From positions 1 to 13,646 of the forward strand of contig JAJEBJ010000101.1 of assembly GCA_022822575.1 (NCBI GenBank): 13,646 bases of DNA, read 5' to 3'. The notes beneath the pieces are model-generated. The model was not told the origin of the DNA. It saw only the letters and a program-made list of their open reading frames with translations, and ran no database searches. Below, one piece after another: positions 1 to 7,836 of this stretch (the first letter of the stretch is position 1; each line of letters opens with the position of its first letter). Made by a program: the position numbers and the translations under genes. Source of the DNA: Alphaproteobacteria bacterium. Lineage in GTDB: Bacteria; Pseudomonadota; Alphaproteobacteria; SP197.

Positions 1-1
1 G

Positions 2-700
2 GTCCCGCTCCACGATTCGAACGCCCTGCGCGAGGCCATCGGGCCTGAGACGGCGGCCATCCTGCTGGAACCGGTCCAGGGTGAAGGCGGCATCACCCCG
101 GTCAGCCACACGTTTCTCGAGATGGTCCGCAGCGCGGCTGACGAATTCGGTCTGCTTGTGATCTACGACGAGGTCCAGTGTGGCATGGGTCGCACGGGCC
201 GGCTGTTCGCCCATGAATGGAGCGGCATTGCGCCCGATATCATGGCTGTGGCAAAGGCTCTGGGTGGCGGATTTCCCATTGGCGCCTGTCTGGCGACCAG
301 CGAAGCGGGTGAAGCCCTGGTGCCGGGAAGCCATGGATCCACATTTGGCGGCAATCCGCTCGCCACGGCCGTCGGCAATGCCGTGCTCGACGTCATGCTG
401 GAAGAGGGCTTCTTCGAATCGGTTCGCGCGAGGGCCGATCGGCTCCGGCGTGGTGTGGAGGAGATCGTTGCGCGCCACCCCGCAGTCCTCGATCACGTGC
501 GCGGGCTGGGCTTCATGCTGGGCATCAGGAGTCATGTGCCGGCGGTCGACGTCGTTGCCGCCATGAACCGCCGACATGTGCTGACAGTGCCGGCGGGTGA
601 CAACATGATCCGCTTCCTGCCGCCACTCGTGGTGACCGACGAGGAGGTCGATGTGGCCCTCGAAGCGCTGGACGGAACGGCGGGCGATCTCGCGCCATGA
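2..700 (+). CDS. argD: Acetylornithine aminotransferase, 3' part (5' end outside window)
   Basis: PLP-dependent class III aminotransferase that makes N-acetylornithine from N-acetylglutamate semialdehyde in arginine synthesis (family knowledge); it may also act on succinyl-diaminopimelate. The reading frame is open from base 2, so 232 C-terminal residues of an expected ~390-400 are present. Numbered from base 2, the visible motifs are EPVQGEGG (23-30), DEVQCGMGRTG (56-66, whose Asp contacts the PLP ring nitrogen), the Schiff-base lysine at about 85 in AVAKALGGG, and HGSTFGGNPL (111-120). The C-terminal RFLPPLVV segment is also typical of ArgD. The stop codon overlaps the argF start as ATGA, which implies translational coupling. 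Because argF follows directly, ArgD is more likely than a GABA or ornithine aminotransferase of the same fold. Confidence 0.95.
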   Translation, partial: VPLHDSNALREAIGPETAAILLEPVQGEGGITPVSHTFLEMVRSAADEFGLLVIYDEVQCGMGRTGRLFAHEWSGIAPDIMAVAKALGGGFPIGACLATSEAGEALVPGSHGSTFGGNPLATAVGNAVLDVMLEEGFFESVRARADRLRRGVEEIVARHPAVLDHVRGLGFMLGIRSHVPAVDVVAAMNRRHVLTVPAGDNMIRFLPPLVVTDEEVDVALEALDGTAGDLAP

Positions 701-1617
701 AACCGGTGCGCCATTTCCTCGACATTTCGGAACTCGGGGAACGTGATCTGCGCGCCATGCTCGAGAGTGCCCGTGACCTCAAGCGGCGCTGGCGCGAGAA
801 CGACCGGCCGCGGCCGCTCCTCGACATGGTCCTTGCCACCATCTTCGAGAAGCCGTCCACCCGCACGCGGGTGTCGTTCGATGTCGCCATGCGCCAGCTC
901 GGCGGCCATGTCATCAACCTGGCGCCAGGCGACATGCAGCTTGGCCGCGGCGAGTCGGTTGCCGACACGGCGCGGGTGCTCTCCCGCTACGTCGATGCCA
1001 TCATGATTCGCACGACGGATCACGCAAAGATGCTCGACCTGGCGCGCCACGCCACGGTGCCCGTGATCAACGGCCTGACGGACCGCACCCATCCCTCGCA
1101 GCTGATGGCCGATGTCATGACCGTCGAGGAACACCTGGGGCCGATCTCGGAAAGGACCGTCGCCTGGGCCGGCGACGGCAACAACATGGCCTGTTCGTGG
1201 ATTCATGCGGCAGCGCGTTTCGGCTTCGAATTGCGCATCGCCTGCCCGCCCCGCTACCGGCCCCCGGAGGAGGTCATCGACTGGGCTCTTGCACATGATG
1301 CGCGTGTGCACGTCGTCGATACTCTCGATGAGGCTGTCCGGAATGCGGATTGCGTGGTGACCGACACGTGGGTTTCCATGAGTGATGAGCGCGTCCGGAC
1401 CGGGGACGTTGACACGACAGCGCTTGAGGCGTTTCGCATCGACGCCAGGGCCATGACGCTTGCCCGTAACAACGCCATTTTCATGCATTGCATGCCCATG
1501 TACCGGGGCAGGGAGGTGTCCGTGGACGTTGCCGACGGGCCCCAGTCTGTGGTGTTCGACGAGGCGGAGAACAGGTTGCATGCCCAGAAGGCGATCCTGG
1601 GATGGTGCATGACCTGA
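697..1617 (+). CDS. argF: Ornithine carbamoyltransferase with variant ornithine-site motifs
   Basis: Cytoplasmic enzyme that joins carbamoyl phosphate and ornithine to give citrulline. The 306 residues match the usual length. The carbamoyl-phosphate motif STRTR is at 54-58, followed by Arg105 in MIRTTDH and HPSQ at 132-135. The ornithine-side signatures are present but altered: the SMG loop reads DTWVSMSDE (about 224-232), and the HCLP signature reads HCMPMYRG (264-271, with Cys265 and Arg270 kept). The start ATG lies in the ATGA overlap with argD, and the 3' end overlaps hslO by 16 nt. argF probably belongs to a single argD-argF-hslO transcript. The overall assignment is firm. The motif changes leave some room for altered kinetics or a related carbamoyltransferase specificity, but the operon argues for OTCase. 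Confidence 0.95.
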   Translation: MKPVRHFLDISELGERDLRAMLESARDLKRRWRENDRPRPLLDMVLATIFEKPSTRTRVSFDVAMRQLGGHVINLAPGDMQLGRGESVADTARVLSRYVDAIMIRTTDHAKMLDLARHATVPVINGLTDRTHPSQLMADVMTVEEHLGPISERTVAWAGDGNNMACSWIHAAARFGFELRIACPPRYRPPEEVIDWALAHDARVHVVDTLDEAVRNADCVVTDTWVSMSDERVRTGDVDTTALEAFRIDARAMTLARNNAIFMHCMPMYRGREVSVDVADGPQSVVFDEAENRLHAQKAILGWCMT

Positions 1618-2522
1618 ACATTACCGGCAGGGATGACGCGATCCAGCCCTTCAACCTGGGCCGGCTCCATCTGGGCGGACGCCTGGTGCGCCTCGGTCCG
1701 GCGCTCGACAGGATTCTCAGCCAGCATGACTATCCGGAAGCGATTTCAAGGGTGCTGGGAGAACTGATCACGATTACCGTGGTGCTCGGTGCCGGTCTCA
1801 AGTTTGAGGGACGAATGACCGCCGAAACCCGGGGTGACGGACCTGTTCACCTGCTTGTCGCCGACTACACCAGTGGCGGAGACGTGCGTGCCTACGCAGG
1901 ATTCGACCGGCAACGCCTGGGGTCCGGCGTATCCCAACTTTCCGGTCTGGTCGGCAAGGGTATCCTCGTGATGACGGTCGATCAGGGTTCTAAGAGTGAT
2001 ATCTATCAGAGCGTAGTCGAACTCGATGGATCGGACCTCGCCGATTGCATGCGCGGGTTCTTCCGGCAGTCGGACCAGATCGACACAGCTCTGGAGGTGG
2101 CCGTGAAACGCCAGGCAGGGTGCTGGCGCAGCGGTGCCATTGCCCTGCAGCGGATCGCCGAACTCGGGCCCGGAGACGAGCCGGTCGCGCTGGCTGAGCG
2201 GGAGGATGCCTGGAACACCACGATGGTCCTGTTGAGTTCGGTGACCGCGGGAGAGTTGACCGACCCATTCCTCACCTCCCGGGATCTGCTGTACCGTCTC
2301 TTTCACGACATCGGCGTGAGGGTCCATGAACCGAAGGATGTCCGCTTTGCATGCAGCTGCTCGCAAACAAGGGCGCTGACGATGCTGCGCCGTCTTCCGG
2401 CCGACAGTATCGACGAGTACGTGGTGGACGGCGAGATCGAGGTGGTGTGCAAGTTCTGCAACCGGCGCCAGGTCTTCACGCCCGGTGACGTGATGCAGGC
2501 GCCGGCCTCGAATCCGAGCTGA
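1602..2522 (+). CDS. hslO: Redox-regulated molecular chaperone Hsp33
   Basis: Cytoplasmic holdase chaperone activated by oxidation; under reducing conditions four cysteines bind zinc and keep it inactive (family knowledge). The full Cys set is visible in the C-terminal redox switch: Cys251-X-Cys253 in FACSCSQ and Cys283-X2-Cys286 in VVCKFCNRR, with the usual ~30-residue gap. The N-terminal half (about 1-220) is the Hsp33 fold, with segments such as GELITITVVLGAGLKFEGR. I chose the ATG at 1602 (306 aa) because the family homology begins directly after it and longer in-frame starts only add an Arg/Gly-rich shadow of argF. This start lies 16 nt inside argF, so translation is probably coupled. 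The nearby Shine-Dalgarno sequence is poor, which fits coupling. argF-hslO adjacency is common in alphaproteobacteria. Confidence 0.95.
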   Translation: MVHDLNITGRDDAIQPFNLGRLHLGGRLVRLGPALDRILSQHDYPEAISRVLGELITITVVLGAGLKFEGRMTAETRGDGPVHLLVADYTSGGDVRAYAGFDRQRLGSGVSQLSGLVGKGILVMTVDQGSKSDIYQSVVELDGSDLADCMRGFFRQSDQIDTALEVAVKRQAGCWRSGAIALQRIAELGPGDEPVALAEREDAWNTTMVLLSSVTAGELTDPFLTSRDLLYRLFHDIGVRVHEPKDVRFACSCSQTRALTMLRRLPADSIDEYVVDGEIEVVCKFCNRRQVFTPGDVMQAPASNPS

Positions 2523-3124
2523 TGATGATGTCCTGCCGCAGAACCTTCCTTGCGCTCTCCGCGGGCGCTCTCCTTGCCGGCTGCACGCCTCGGCCGGTTG
2601 TCAGCACCCTGCCGGCGATCGGCTTTGCCTCGCCGGCAACGCTGCCCCTGGACGTGGCGGCCGTCACATTCGCAAGCGGGATTGCCGATGGTGCCGTCGC
2701 CGCGCCTGCGCGGGACATGAGATTTGATCTTTCCGAATGGCCTGACGACGTGGTGAGGCGCTGGTCGCGGGAACGACTCCGGGCGGCCGGAGACTGGGGA
2801 GAGGCGCGTGTCATCCTCCTGGAAAGCCGGTTTGTTGCCGTCCCACTCGATACGGCCGAGACGCTGGAGAGCCTTTTCACGGACGAGCAGTCGGTTGCCT
2901 TCGAAGGGTCGCTGGCGGTCAGGATCGAGATTGTCGATCACCCCTCGGGAGACGGTTTCGCCGAGGCTCGGAGCTATCGCAGGCGAACCGTTCCCGAAAG
3001 CCTGTCGGTCGTGGAGCGCGAGGAGACGCTCCATGCCCTGTTCCAGAACGTTGTCACGGCCCTCGACGAACGGCTCGAGGAAGAGATGGCGGAGCACCTG
3101 TGGCGCTGGATCATGAGGCCCTGA
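2522..3124 (+). CDS. Small lipoprotein of unknown function downstream of hslO
   Basis: I do not recognise a named family. The 200-residue product starts with a lipoprotein signal: basic residues CRR at 5-7, a hydrophobic core at 8-19, then the lipobox LLAGC with the lipidated cysteine at 21. It should therefore be exported and membrane-anchored. The mature part has no transmembrane helix. Its C-terminal third (about 165-198) is Glu/Arg/Leu-rich and likely helical. The start ATG overlaps the last base of the hslO stop codon. Two further in-frame ATGs follow immediately (2525, 2528), so the exact start is uncertain by two residues. It is the last gene of the argD-argF-hslO run and is followed by a possible terminator. 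No catalytic motif is evident. The export signal is clear, but the role is unknown. Confidence 0.85.
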   Translation: MMMSCRRTFLALSAGALLAGCTPRPVVSTLPAIGFASPATLPLDVAAVTFASGIADGAVAAPARDMRFDLSEWPDDVVRRWSRERLRAAGDWGEARVILLESRFVAVPLDTAETLESLFTDEQSVAFEGSLAVRIEIVDHPSGDGFAEARSYRRRTVPESLSVVEREETLHALFQNVVTALDERLEEEMAEHLWRWIMRP

Positions 3125-3144
3125 CCCTCTCCTCGTCGAGGACT

Positions 3145-3170
3145 CGGCCTCACCGGCCGTTGTGTATTGT
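3145..3170 (+). terminator. Possible intrinsic terminator of the argD-argF-hslO operon
   Basis: In the 45-bp gap between two convergent genes there is a perfect 5-bp GC-rich stem, CGGCC (3145-3149) and GGCCG (3155-3159), with a 5-nt loop. It is followed on the plus strand by a T-rich but interrupted tail, TTGTGTATTGT. The stem is short and the tail is imperfect, so this is only suggestive. On the minus strand no T-rich tail follows, so it would serve the rightward operon only. Confidence 0.3.
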
Positions 3171-4543
3171 CAGAGCGGTGGGTGGAGGCGGGTGAATCCG
3201 GTTGCCTCTTCGTAGGCGAAGGCGACCTGCAGGGCGAGAAGGTCGCGCCCGGGAGGGGCAATCACCTGCAGTCCCCGGGGAGTGCCGGAATCGGAGAAGC
3301 CACAGGGGACAGTGGTTGTCGGCAGACCCACCAGGGGAGACACGTAGAGCAGGGTCCAGTCGACCAAGTCACCGGCCATGTCGTCATCGAAGCCGATGGC
3401 GTCGCACGGATCGTCAGGCCAGAGCAGGACGTCGTGGTCCTGAAAGGCGCGGACAAGGTCGGCCCAGACCCGGTGGCGGCAGGTCTCCGCTTCGAGAATG
3501 TCCCTGCCGGTCATGGCCTCGGCTGTTTCTGCGCGCTGCAGGAGGACCGGGTCAACGCCCGGACCGCCGACAGCACCGACATCGCGGGCCAGGCGCTGCT
3601 CGCAAAGACGGCGGCTCATGTCGGAAACGCCACCTACATCGATATCGCACCGTGCCAGGCGAGCTCCGAGACCGCTGAAGACCTCAAGTCCCGTCATGAA
3701 GGTGTTGCGGATGGAAGGATCGATATCGAGCGACCCGTGATCGCAGCTCCAGCCGATGCGGAGGCCCGAGAGATCGATGGCCAGATCGACCGGACCGGCC
3801 GGAAAGGGAGCGGCCACGACCACCGGAGAACGTGGGTCGGGGCCGGCCAGGGCAGAGAGGAAGAGAGCCGCATCCGCCACTGATCTCGCCATGGGTCCCG
3901 GTGAATTCATGTTGTGCCAGTAGAGGGGATTGGGAACATCCGGCACCATCCAGGACGTCGGGCGATGGCCGACGACGTTGCACCATGCGGCCGGGTTGCG
4001 CAGGGATCCTCCGATGTCGGAGCCGTCGGCCAGCGATACCATGCCGGCTGACAGTGCCGCGGCGCTGCCGCCGCTGGATGCACCGGGACACAGCCGGGTA
4101 TCCCAGGGGTTGCGCGTTGCGCCGAACACCGGGTTGTCGCAGGTGTTGCGTGCCATCGTGAACTCGGGCGTGTTGAGCTTGCCGAGGATGATGGCGCCGG
4201 CGCGCCGTTCGCGCTCGACGACGAGGTGATCATGATCCGGCACGTGGCTGGCGAAGGCCTGTGAACCCCAGGTGGTGCGGATTCCCCGTGTGGCGAAGCA
4301 GTCCTTCACACCGACGGTGAGCCCGTGGAGGACGCCTTCGGCGTTTCCCTTTGCCCGTTCCTCGTCCTTTTTCCTCGCCTCGTCGCGGGCCTGATCGGCT
4401 TCCAGGGTGACGAAGGCGTTGATTTCCGGGTTGCTCCTGATGATGCGGGCGATCTGGGCATCGACGAGTTCGAGCGAGGACAGCGCACCCTTATCAAGCA
4501 GGCGCTTGTGTTCCAGGGCCGTCATATGACAGAGGTCGGTCAT
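3170..4543 (-). CDS. Amidase signature family hydrolase, substrate unknown
   Basis: The 457-residue product carries the full Ser-cisSer-Lys triad of the amidase signature family: Lys80 in GLTVGVKD, the cis-Ser at 156 in the GASSGGSAAA stretch, and the nucleophile Ser180 in GSDIGGSLRNPA. The 24-residue gap between the two serines matches fatty acid amide hydrolase. The frame is open further upstream, but I chose the ATG at 4543 because it overlaps the stop of the upstream deacylase as ATGA, family similarity begins just after it, and the extra 92 codons read like antisense shadow of the neighbour. No signal peptide is seen, so it is probably cytoplasmic. It is unlikely to be GatA because gatB/gatC are absent and the C-terminal part does not look like GatA. 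Coupling to an M20 deacylase suggests consecutive hydrolysis of an N-acyl or amide compound, but this is inference. Confidence 0.9.
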   Translation of the reverse strand: MTDLCHMTALEHKRLLDKGALSSLELVDAQIARIIRSNPEINAFVTLEADQARDEARKKDEERAKGNAEGVLHGLTVGVKDCFATRGIRTTWGSQAFASHVPDHDHLVVERERRAGAIILGKLNTPEFTMARNTCDNPVFGATRNPWDTRLCPGASSGGSAAALSAGMVSLADGSDIGGSLRNPAAWCNVVGHRPTSWMVPDVPNPLYWHNMNSPGPMARSVADAALFLSALAGPDPRSPVVVAAPFPAGPVDLAIDLSGLRIGWSCDHGSLDIDPSIRNTFMTGLEVFSGLGARLARCDIDVGGVSDMSRRLCEQRLARDVGAVGGPGVDPVLLQRAETAEAMTGRDILEAETCRHRVWADLVRAFQDHDVLLWPDDPCDAIGFDDDMAGDLVDWTLLYVSPLVGLPTTTVPCGFSDSGTPRGLQVIAPPGRDLLALQVAFAYEEATGFTRLHPPL

Positions 4544-5682
4544 GAGAGGCGGGCCATGAGCCGGCGCAGGAAGGCGTGGCACGCCTCCACCTGTTCCAGG
4601 GCGATGAACTCGTTCGGCTGATGTGCCTGGGCGATGTCGCCGGGACCGCACACCACGGCAGCGTAGCTGTTCTCCTGGAAGATGCCGGCTTCGGTACCGA
4701 ATGACGCCTGGGACGTGCTGTTGGCGCCGGTCAGCTGAAGGGCGAGCTCGGTTGCCGCCGAAGCGCTGTCCGGCCTGAGCGGCGGCACCCTGGAGCCAAT
4801 TGTCGTGGTGATGTCGCAATCCGGGTGGCGCGCCTTCATGTCGTCGCGCAACTGATCGAGACGCGAAAAGGCCCGATCTTCGATCTCCTTCGGATCGTCC
4901 GTCGGCATGGTGCGAAAGTGCCAGTCGACATGACAGTCCTGGGCGATGATGTTGCTGGCGGTTCCGCCGTTGAGAATGCCCACCTGGATGGTGGTGTAGG
5001 GTGGCACGAACCCGAGGTCGGGACGGGCCCGGGTCTGGTATTCCTCGAAGAGGTCATCGAGAAAGGCGACGAATCGGCCGGCGGCATGGGTGGCGCTCAC
5101 CCCGATGTGTGTGGCGCTGGAATGGGCCGGCACTCCCCTGACGTGCGTGTGGAACACGGCGATCCCCTTGTGGGCATCCACCACCTCCATCAGTGTCGGC
5201 TCGCCGATGATGACGGCCGAGGGGCGGAGGTCACGACGCTTGAGTTCGCCAATGAGTCCGTGGACACCGAGGCAGCCGACCTCCTCGTCATAGGAAAAGG
5301 CAAAGTGAATGGGGCGCTTGAGTCCGCAGGCGAGAAACTCAGGCACGCAGGCGAGGGCAGCGGCGATAAAGCTCTTCATGTCACTGGTGCCGCGGCCGAA
5401 GAGCTTGCCGCCTTCTTCGTGGACCTCGAAGGGATCAGTGTCCCAAGGCTGACCATCGACCGGCACCACGTCCGTATGCCCAGAGAGCACCACGCCGCCC
5501 TCCCGGTCGGGTCCCAGGGTCGCGAAGAGGTTCGCCTTGCGGCGTTCGTCGTCGTGAACGAGGGTGCTCGCAATTCCGTGCGATTCCAGGTAGTCCGCGA
5601 TCCAGTGGATCATCTCCAGGTTCGAGCGGTGGCTCGTGGTGTCAAAGGCGATCAGGCGGCGGATCATGTCGACCGGTGTCAT
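4540..5682 (-). CDS. argE: Acetylornithine deacetylase-like M20 peptidase
   Basis: A two-metal M20 family deacylase. ArgE releases ornithine from N-acetylornithine. The 380 residues show SGHTDVVP (67-74; metal ligand His69 and Asp71), GRGTSDMK (96-103; bridging Asp101), YDEEVGC (131-137; catalytic Glu133 and Glu134), GEPT (160-163; Glu161) and a C-terminal His at about 354 in AHQPNEF. All expected zinc ligands are present. I chose the ATG at 5682 because a good ribosome site, GGAGAG, lies 7 nt upstream. An in-frame GTG two codons earlier (5688) would instead overlap the trkH stop as GTGA. The gene lies between trkH and the amidase on the minus strand. The general family is certain. ArgE versus another M20 amidohydrolase rests on overall similarity and on the argD/argF genes opposite. 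Confidence 0.88.
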   Translation of the reverse strand: MTPVDMIRRLIAFDTTSHRSNLEMIHWIADYLESHGIASTLVHDDERRKANLFATLGPDREGGVVLSGHTDVVPVDGQPWDTDPFEVHEEGGKLFGRGTSDMKSFIAAALACVPEFLACGLKRPIHFAFSYDEEVGCLGVHGLIGELKRRDLRPSAVIIGEPTLMEVVDAHKGIAVFHTHVRGVPAHSSATHIGVSATHAAGRFVAFLDDLFEEYQTRARPDLGFVPPYTTIQVGILNGGTASNIIAQDCHVDWHFRTMPTDDPKEIEDRAFSRLDQLRDDMKARHPDCDITTTIGSRVPPLRPDSASAATELALQLTGANSTSQASFGTEAGIFQENSYAAVVCGPGDIAQAHQPNEFIALEQVEACHAFLRRLMARLS

Positions 5683-5684
5683 GG

Positions 5685-7136
5685 TCACTCTCTCCAGAAA
5701 TCAGGTGTCACAAGGACGAGGAGGGTCAGAAACTCGAGTCGGCCCAGGAGCATGCCGACGCACAGAAGGAGTTTCGCAGTATCGGGAAGCTCCGAATAGT
5801 TGCCATGTGGTCCGATCACGGGGCCAAGCCCCGGTCCGATGTTGGCGAGCGCGGCCACTGCCCCCGACGCGCTGGTTATGAAATCGAGGTCGTGAGCCGC
5901 CAGACCGGCGGTCAGCAGGAAGAATCCGGCGACAAAGATGACCAGGAAGGTCGCTACGGACTGCGCCACGCCATCGCTGATGCGCACATCGTTGTAATGG
6001 GCGATGAACACCCCGTGCGGCTGGATGAGTCGCCGGAGCTGGATGTAGAGCAGGGCGGCGAGAACGTGGACACGGAACATCTTGATGCCACCGGCCGTCG
6101 AACCGGTACATCCACCCAGGAAAAGGAGAATGAAGAAGATGGCGACGGCAAAGCCGCCCCAGGCGCCAAAATCCTCTGTCGTGTACCCGGTGCTCGTGGC
6201 GATGGCGACGACATTGAACGACACCTCCCGCAGCACATCCCAGGAGAACGTCACGTCGCCGGTCTGGATGGAGCGGTAGACGGTCAGGAGGGCAATGACG
6301 GCGATGATGATGCTCATGAAGAGACGGAGCTGGACATCGCGCCAAAGCGGGGCGAAGTGGCCACGCGTCATCTGCATGTAGATGACGAAGGGCAGGGCGC
6401 CCAGGATCATGAATACCATGGCGACGAGCTCGACCGCCTGATTGTCGAAGTGACCGATGGAGCCGTCATGGGTGGAGAAACCGGCGGTGGACACCGTGGT
6501 CATGGCATGGGCCAGGGCATCGAAGGTCGACATGCCGGCGGCCCAGTAGGCAAGGAAGCACAGCACCGAGAACACGGCATAGATGATCGTGATGACGGCG
6601 GCGATACGCACGGTGCGTGGCAGCATCTTCTCCTGGTCGGACGACTCCGTGCTGAAGAGCTGCATGCCGGCAATGCGCAGCATGGGCAGCACGGCAACGG
6701 CCGTGACGATGATGCCGATGCCGCCCAGCCACTGGAGCAGGGCCCGCCACAGCAGGATTCCGGTCTGCCTCGACTGCAGGTCGGTGACGACCGTGGCGCC
6801 GGTCGTCGTCAGTCCCGCTGTCGCCTCGAACAGGGCGTCGGCGTAGTCGAGTCCGAGATCGGCAAAGGCGAAGGGCAGCGCGGCGAAGGCACACAGCACG
6901 ATCCATGAGACGGCCGTCAGGAGAAAGGCCTGGCGCACGCTCAGTCCCGAGGCGCTCGTGAGGTTGGTGAGAAAGAGCGCCATGCCGACGAAGAGCGTCA
7001 GCGAACCGGCGCCGAGGAACACCAGCCAGTCATCATGCCCTTCGACAAGGTCCGCCGTCATCGGCAGGAACATGGCCACGGCGAGCATGGCAAGGAGGAT
7101 GCCGGCAACCTGCAGAATGGGCCTGATGTCGATCAC
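5685..7136 (-). CDS. trkH: Trk-type potassium uptake membrane subunit TrkH
   Basis: Inner-membrane pore protein for K+ uptake, normally gated by the NAD/ATP-binding subunit TrkA, which is not in this window. The 483 residues form about ten hydrophobic segments arranged as four helix-pore-helix repeats. The four filter segments are visible: LTTTGAT (109-115), STAGFST (216-222), TSTGYTT (314-320) and NIGPG (432-436). The conserved block GGCTGSTAGGIKMFR lies at 341-355. The start is a GTG at 7136 with only a weak ribosome site (AAGAG). It is supported by the family-typical N-terminus RPILQVAGILL, and the next Met is inside the first helix. A 34-bp gap follows folE, and the ArgE-like start codon is 2 nt beyond the trkH stop, so these genes probably share a transcript. 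Confidence 0.95.
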   Translation of the reverse strand: MIDIRPILQVAGILLAMLAVAMFLPMTADLVEGHDDWLVFLGAGSLTLFVGMALFLTNLTSASGLSVRQAFLLTAVSWIVLCAFAALPFAFADLGLDYADALFEATAGLTTTGATVVTDLQSRQTGILLWRALLQWLGGIGIIVTAVAVLPMLRIAGMQLFSTESSDQEKMLPRTVRIAAVITIIYAVFSVLCFLAYWAAGMSTFDALAHAMTTVSTAGFSTHDGSIGHFDNQAVELVAMVFMILGALPFVIYMQMTRGHFAPLWRDVQLRLFMSIIIAVIALLTVYRSIQTGDVTFSWDVLREVSFNVVAIATSTGYTTEDFGAWGGFAVAIFFILLFLGGCTGSTAGGIKMFRVHVLAALLYIQLRRLIQPHGVFIAHYNDVRISDGVAQSVATFLVIFVAGFFLLTAGLAAHDLDFITSASGAVAALANIGPGLGPVIGPHGNYSELPDTAKLLLCVGMLLGRLEFLTLLVLVTPDFWRE

Positions 7137-7170
7137 GGACGTGTTCCGCTCTTCGAGGGTCCGGCGTCTT

Positions 7171-7776
7171 CTATGTCGACATCCCCGCTACGGGATTGCC
7201 GATATAGGCCAGAAACTCGCGGCGCGTCGCCGACTTGATGCGGAAGTCGCCAAGCATGCGGCTGGTCACCATGGTGACGCCTGGCTTGTGGACGCCGCGT
7301 GTGGTCATGCAGTGATGGGTGGCCTCGATGACGACGCCCACGCCCCTTGGCTCGAGGATGTCGTTGATGGTGTCCGCGATCTGCGCCGTCAGGCGCTCCT
7401 GGATCTGCAGACGCCGAGAATAGATCTCCACCATGCGGGCCAGTTTGGAGATGCCGACGACACGCGAGCGAGGCATGTAGGCGATATGGCACTGGCCGAT
7501 GACGGGGGCGAGGTGGTGTTCGCAGTGGGATTCGAAGCGGACATTCCTGAGGGCGATCATCTCGTCATAGCCTTCGGTCTCGTCGAAGGTCCTCGCGAGG
7601 AAGGCGGCCGGATCCATGCCATAGCCGGTAAACCACTCGCGATAGGCGTTCACCACGCGCGACGGAGTGTCCAGCAGACCGTTGCGATCCGGGTCGTCCC
7701 CGGCCCAGCGTATCAGTGTCCTGACCGCCTCCTCAGCCTCTTCGCGGGAGGGGCCGTCCTTGCAGGATTCACTCAC
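7171..7776 (-). CDS. folE: GTP cyclohydrolase I (type IA)
   Basis: Converts GTP to dihydroneopterin triphosphate, the first step of tetrahydrofolate synthesis, as a cytoplasmic homodecamer (family knowledge). The 201 residues carry the zinc ligands Cys85 and His88 in FESHCEHHLAP and Cys156 in ATHHCMTTRG, plus the block GISKLARMVEIYSRRLQIQE (109-128). Keeping all three ligands points to the zinc-dependent type IA rather than the FolE2 type. The start is a GTG at 7776, preceded by a strong GGGGGAG ribosome site 7 nt away. No alternative Met occurs before residue 54. apaG ends 60 bp upstream on the same strand and trkH begins 34 bp downstream, consistent with one transcription unit. Confidence 0.96.
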   Translation of the reverse strand: MSESCKDGPSREEAEEAVRTLIRWAGDDPDRNGLLDTPSRVVNAYREWFTGYGMDPAAFLARTFDETEGYDEMIALRNVRFESHCEHHLAPVIGQCHIAYMPRSRVVGISKLARMVEIYSRRLQIQERLTAQIADTINDILEPRGVGVVIEATHHCMTTRGVHKPGVTMVTSRMLGDFRIKSATRREFLAYIGNPVAGMST

Positions 7777-7836
7777 GTCTCGACTCCCCCGACCACTTGG
7801 CAGGCCGGCCCCTCATATCCCCTGGCGAACGAGGGT

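Noticed and set aside
532..1581. Long minus-strand open frame (349 codons) opposite argD/argF
   Set aside because: Shadow of argF in GC-rich DNA; no family features, and argF on the other strand has complete catalytic motifs.
3167..3883. Plus-strand open frame (238 codons) with acidic, Gly-rich product
   Set aside because: It lies entirely opposite the amidase, whose triad is intact. The smooth composition is typical of an antisense frame in a high-GC gene.
4825..6908. Two long plus-strand open frames (324 and 410 codons) rich in His, Asp, Glu and Gly
   Set aside because: They are antisense to the ArgE-like gene and trkH. The His/Asp/Gly richness is what membrane-protein codons give on the opposite strand.
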